NCBI RefSeq assembly: GCF_900102815.1
Contig: NZ_FNGF01000002.1
Coordinates: 310,001 to 374,000 of the forward strand
Origin: Glycomyces sambucus
GTDB taxonomy: Bacteria; Actinomycetota; Actinomycetes; Mycobacteriales; Micromonosporaceae
Direction: 5' to 3'
DNA length: 64,000 nt
The notes beneath the pieces are model-generated. The model was given only the letters and a program-made list of their open reading frames with translations, was not told the origin of the DNA and searched no databases. How positions within the stretch are numbered: the first letter of the stretch is position 1; each line of letters opens with the position of its first letter. Both the position numbers and the translations under genes were made by a program. Below, one piece after another: positions 62,139 to 64,000 of this stretch.

Positions 62139-62833
62139 CAGCCGGCGGCGACGTCGAGCAGCGCCGTCCGCTCCGCCTCATCCACGGTCAGCGACCACTC
62201 CTTCTTCACCTCGACCCACGCCCACACGTAAGCGCACCAGACACTTTCATCTTCGGGCATCCACTCCGCGGGGTCCTGGTCCGACTTGGACCGGTTCGAG
62301 GACGCGGTCACCGCGATGAGGTGCCACGAGTTCCCCAGCCAGTTCGCGTACGACTGCCGGTCCTCGGTCGTCCAGTTCACCGCCCCCGAACCCCACGCCT
62401 CCTTCAACGGCACGAAGTGGTCGATGTCGATGTCCCCGGACTCGGTGACGGTCTCGCCGTCGTACATCGACACCCACTCGCCGGTCATCGCCGCATCGCA
62501 GTCGGCCTCGGTCAGCCCACCCGACCGGTCCTGCGCCACCAGCACGTCGTCGCGGGCGTCGCACCCGTTCCCGTCGTCGTCCTTCCAGTGCGGGAACAGG
62601 GACCGGTCGTAGCCGCCGTTCTCCTCCTCGGCCACCGTCAGGGCCTCGATGTCGGAGGTCAGCACCGCCGGATCGACGGTCACCGAGAACGGCGCCGTGT
62701 CCGCGAACTCGGCCGGCGCCGCCGACCCGCCCCCCGACGGGAGGTCGTCGATCGCATCAGACAAGCTCTCGCAGCCGGTCGCGACCACGAGCAGGGCAGG
62801 GGACAGGAACAGGGCGAGACGGGAAGCGCGCAT
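62135..62833 (-). CDS. Secreted HNH (DUF1524) nuclease lipoprotein
   Basis: 232 residues. The signal ends in a lipobox with Cys21 (VVATGC). The DUF1524/GmrSD-type HNH motif is ESGDIDIDHFVPLKEAWGSG (Asp138, His139) with SSNRSKSDQDPAEWMP downstream. Secreted members degrade extracellular nucleic acid. Four cysteines in the mature part could form disulfides. AAGGACG lies upstream of ATG 62833. Confidence 0.88.
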   Translation of the reverse strand: MRASRLALFLSPALLVVATGCESLSDAIDDLPSGGGSAAPAEFADTAPFSVTVDPAVLTSDIEALTVAEEENGGYDRSLFPHWKDDDGNGCDARDDVLVAQDRSGGLTEADCDAAMTGEWVSMYDGETVTESGDIDIDHFVPLKEAWGSGAVNWTTEDRQSYANWLGNSWHLIAVTASSNRSKSDQDPAEWMPEDESVWCAYVWAWVEVKKEWSLTVDEAERTALLDVAAGC

Positions 62834-62947
62834 CACTTCGTCCTTACTGGAGTACCGGGCGGGGTCGGGGCCAGGGTGCCCCAGCTGTCCGCAACGTAAC
62901 ACGATCACGGCCACCGAACCACCGCCGCCTCTGCTAGATTCCCCCGG

Positions 62948-63478
62948 ATGATCGTCTGGCTCAACGGCACCTTCGGCTCCGGCAAGACCACCACCGCGCG
63001 ACTCCTCCAGACCGCGCTCCCCGCACGGCTCTTCGACGCCGAACACGTCGGCGCCCTCCTCGAATCCGTCATCGGCGACCTGCCCCACGACGACTTCAAG
63101 GACTTCCCGGCCTGGCGCGCCCTCACCGTCGCCACCGCCCGCCACGTCCTCGACCACGCCGGCGGCACCCTCGTCATCCCGCAGTCGGTCCTCCAGCGCG
63201 AGTACTGGACCGAACTCATGGACGGCTTCGCCCACCACGCCATCCCCGTCCGCGCCTACACCCTCCACACCGACCGCGACACCTTCACCCACCGCGTCGA
63301 ACACGACACCGACGAACCCGGCGCCCGCCAGTGGCGCCTCGACCACCGCGACCCCTACGAGACCGCCCTCACCGAATGGCTCGCCGACGCCACCACCGTC
63401 GTCGACAACACCCGCGCCACCCCCGACCAGACCGCCGCGCGCATCACCGCCGACCTCCGAAACCGCGGAACCGCCTGA
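62948..63478 (+). CDS. TmrB-like P-loop kinase/ATPase
   Basis: 176 residues starting MIVWLNGTFGSGKTTTARLL with the P-loop at 7-14. ARLFDAEHVGALL and VIPQSVLQREYWTEL match tunicamycin-resistance TmrB-like ATPases. It may phosphorylate or bind a small molecule or antibiotic. TAGATT (62935-62940) ends seven bases before ATG 62948, implying a leaderless message. Divergent from the HNH nuclease gene. Confidence 0.85.
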   Translation: MIVWLNGTFGSGKTTTARLLQTALPARLFDAEHVGALLESVIGDLPHDDFKDFPAWRALTVATARHVLDHAGGTLVIPQSVLQREYWTELMDGFAHHAIPVRAYTLHTDRDTFTHRVEHDTDEPGARQWRLDHRDPYETALTEWLADATTVVDNTRATPDQTAARITADLRNRGTA

Positions 63479-63543
63479 AAACGTCACACCCGGGCGCGAC
63501 GATGGGGGACCACAGCCTCGACCGCACGGCAAAGGAGCCCGCC

Positions 63544-64000
63544 ATGGCCTACCTCGTCCTCATCGGCACCCGCAAGGGCCTGTTCACCGCCACCAGCGAC
63601 GACCGCGTCCACTGGTCCGTCGACGGCCCCGCCAAACTCGACCAGGACGGCTTCACCGCCGTCGCCGAGATCTACGCCGCCGCCTGCGACCCCGCCACCG
63701 GCCGCGTCCTCGTCGGCGCCTCCACCTTCTTCGGCCCCTCCATCTGGCGCTCCGACGACGCCGCCCGCACCTGGGACGAACCCGAGCACGCCCCCATGGC
63801 CTTCCCCCAGGACCTCCCGTACCGGCCCCTCGACTTCTCCGAGACCGCCGGCATCGACCAGCCCGACAGCCCCGAGACCAACACCGTCAAACGCGTCTGG
63901 CAGCTCGCCTTCGGCCCCGGCGACCGCGTCTGGGCCGGCGTCGAACCCACCAGCCTCTGGACCTCCGACGACGCCGGCCGCACCTTCACCTTCAACCAGG
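63544..64000 (+). CDS. BNR/sialidase-like beta-propeller protein (partial)
   Basis: Begins at ATG 63544 after AAAGGAG and runs off the window with 152 codons visible. Start MAYLVLIGTRKGLFTATSDD; two Asp-box-like repeats (WRSDDAARTWDE and WTSDDAGRTFTF). These mark sialidase/BNR propellers often annotated as exo-alpha-sialidase or glycosyl hydrolase, although many lack that activity. No signal peptide. Confidence 0.8.
   Translation, partial: MAYLVLIGTRKGLFTATSDDRVHWSVDGPAKLDQDGFTAVAEIYAAACDPATGRVLVGASTFFGPSIWRSDDAARTWDEPEHAPMAFPQDLPYRPLDFSETAGIDQPDSPETNTVKRVWQLAFGPGDRVWAGVEPTSLWTSDDAGRTFTFNQ

Overview
This window reads as chromosomal DNA of a high-GC actinomycete. Codons end overwhelmingly in G or C. 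The gene set is typical of soil or plant-associated actinobacteria: carbohydrate ABC importers without their own ATPase, a DUF3516 helicase, MDMPI-domain proteins, and TANNNT -10 boxes placed 6-8 nt before leaderless start codons. I cannot name the genus; a Glycomycetaceae or Micromonosporales-like organism is only a guess. No rRNA, tRNA, CRISPR array, prophage or insertion sequence was found.

Layout. 1-3271: the tail of an unknown gene, a secreted family 8 polysaccharide lyase and a small membrane protein. 3540-6757: kdpED, the potassium-sensing two-component system, with a degenerate tandem repeat running into the end of kdpE. 6835-20960: a carbohydrate island. It holds a ROK regulator divergent from an ABC importer plus GH1 beta-glucosidase operon, then a LacI regulator divergent from a GH13 alpha-glucosidase plus second ABC importer operon, then a secreted GH16 beta-glucanase with a ricin-type lectin domain. 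21032-25958: kdpFABC, preceded by an unannotated 27-residue membrane microprotein. The two kdp blocks lie on the same strand and are separated by the island, so an ancestral kdpFABCDE locus may have been split.

26312-37211: a TAP-like hydrolase lipoprotein, UppP, an EamA transporter behind a leader peptide and attenuator, a GntR-MFS pair, a PadR regulator, an orphan HsdR-N type nuclease domain protein, a MurA paralogue and a LysR regulator. 37398-44742: a zinc-ribbon microprotein, an orphan NarL-type response regulator, a YigZ protein, a GH43 enzyme, a zinc-less MDR oxidoreductase, a frameshifted gene with a helix-hairpin-helix end, ArfB, an APH-like kinase and an anchored hypothetical.

44987-56812: mostly nucleic-acid maintenance (Ski2-like helicase, two exonuclease III paralogues, Ogt, AdaA-AlkA fusion, tyrosine recombinase) with a large membrane protein and a secreted coiled-coil protein between. 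56914-64000: small enzymes and regulators, a secreted HNH nuclease lipoprotein, P-loop kinases and the start of a BNR/sialidase-like protein.

How the parts work together. The two sugar clusters and GH16 form an extracellular-to-intracellular glucan pathway: GH16 cuts beta-glucan outside, the importers take up oligosaccharides, and GH1 and GH13 hydrolyse them inside. Three operator-like palindromes with the same AGCGCT core (8219-8232, 14462-14479, 19619-19634) suggest LacI-family control linking the three units. The most novel-looking signals are the 10-residue leader plus attenuator before the EamA transporter, the second microprotein in the kdp operon, and the orphan nuclease gene with an inverted repeat at its promoter.
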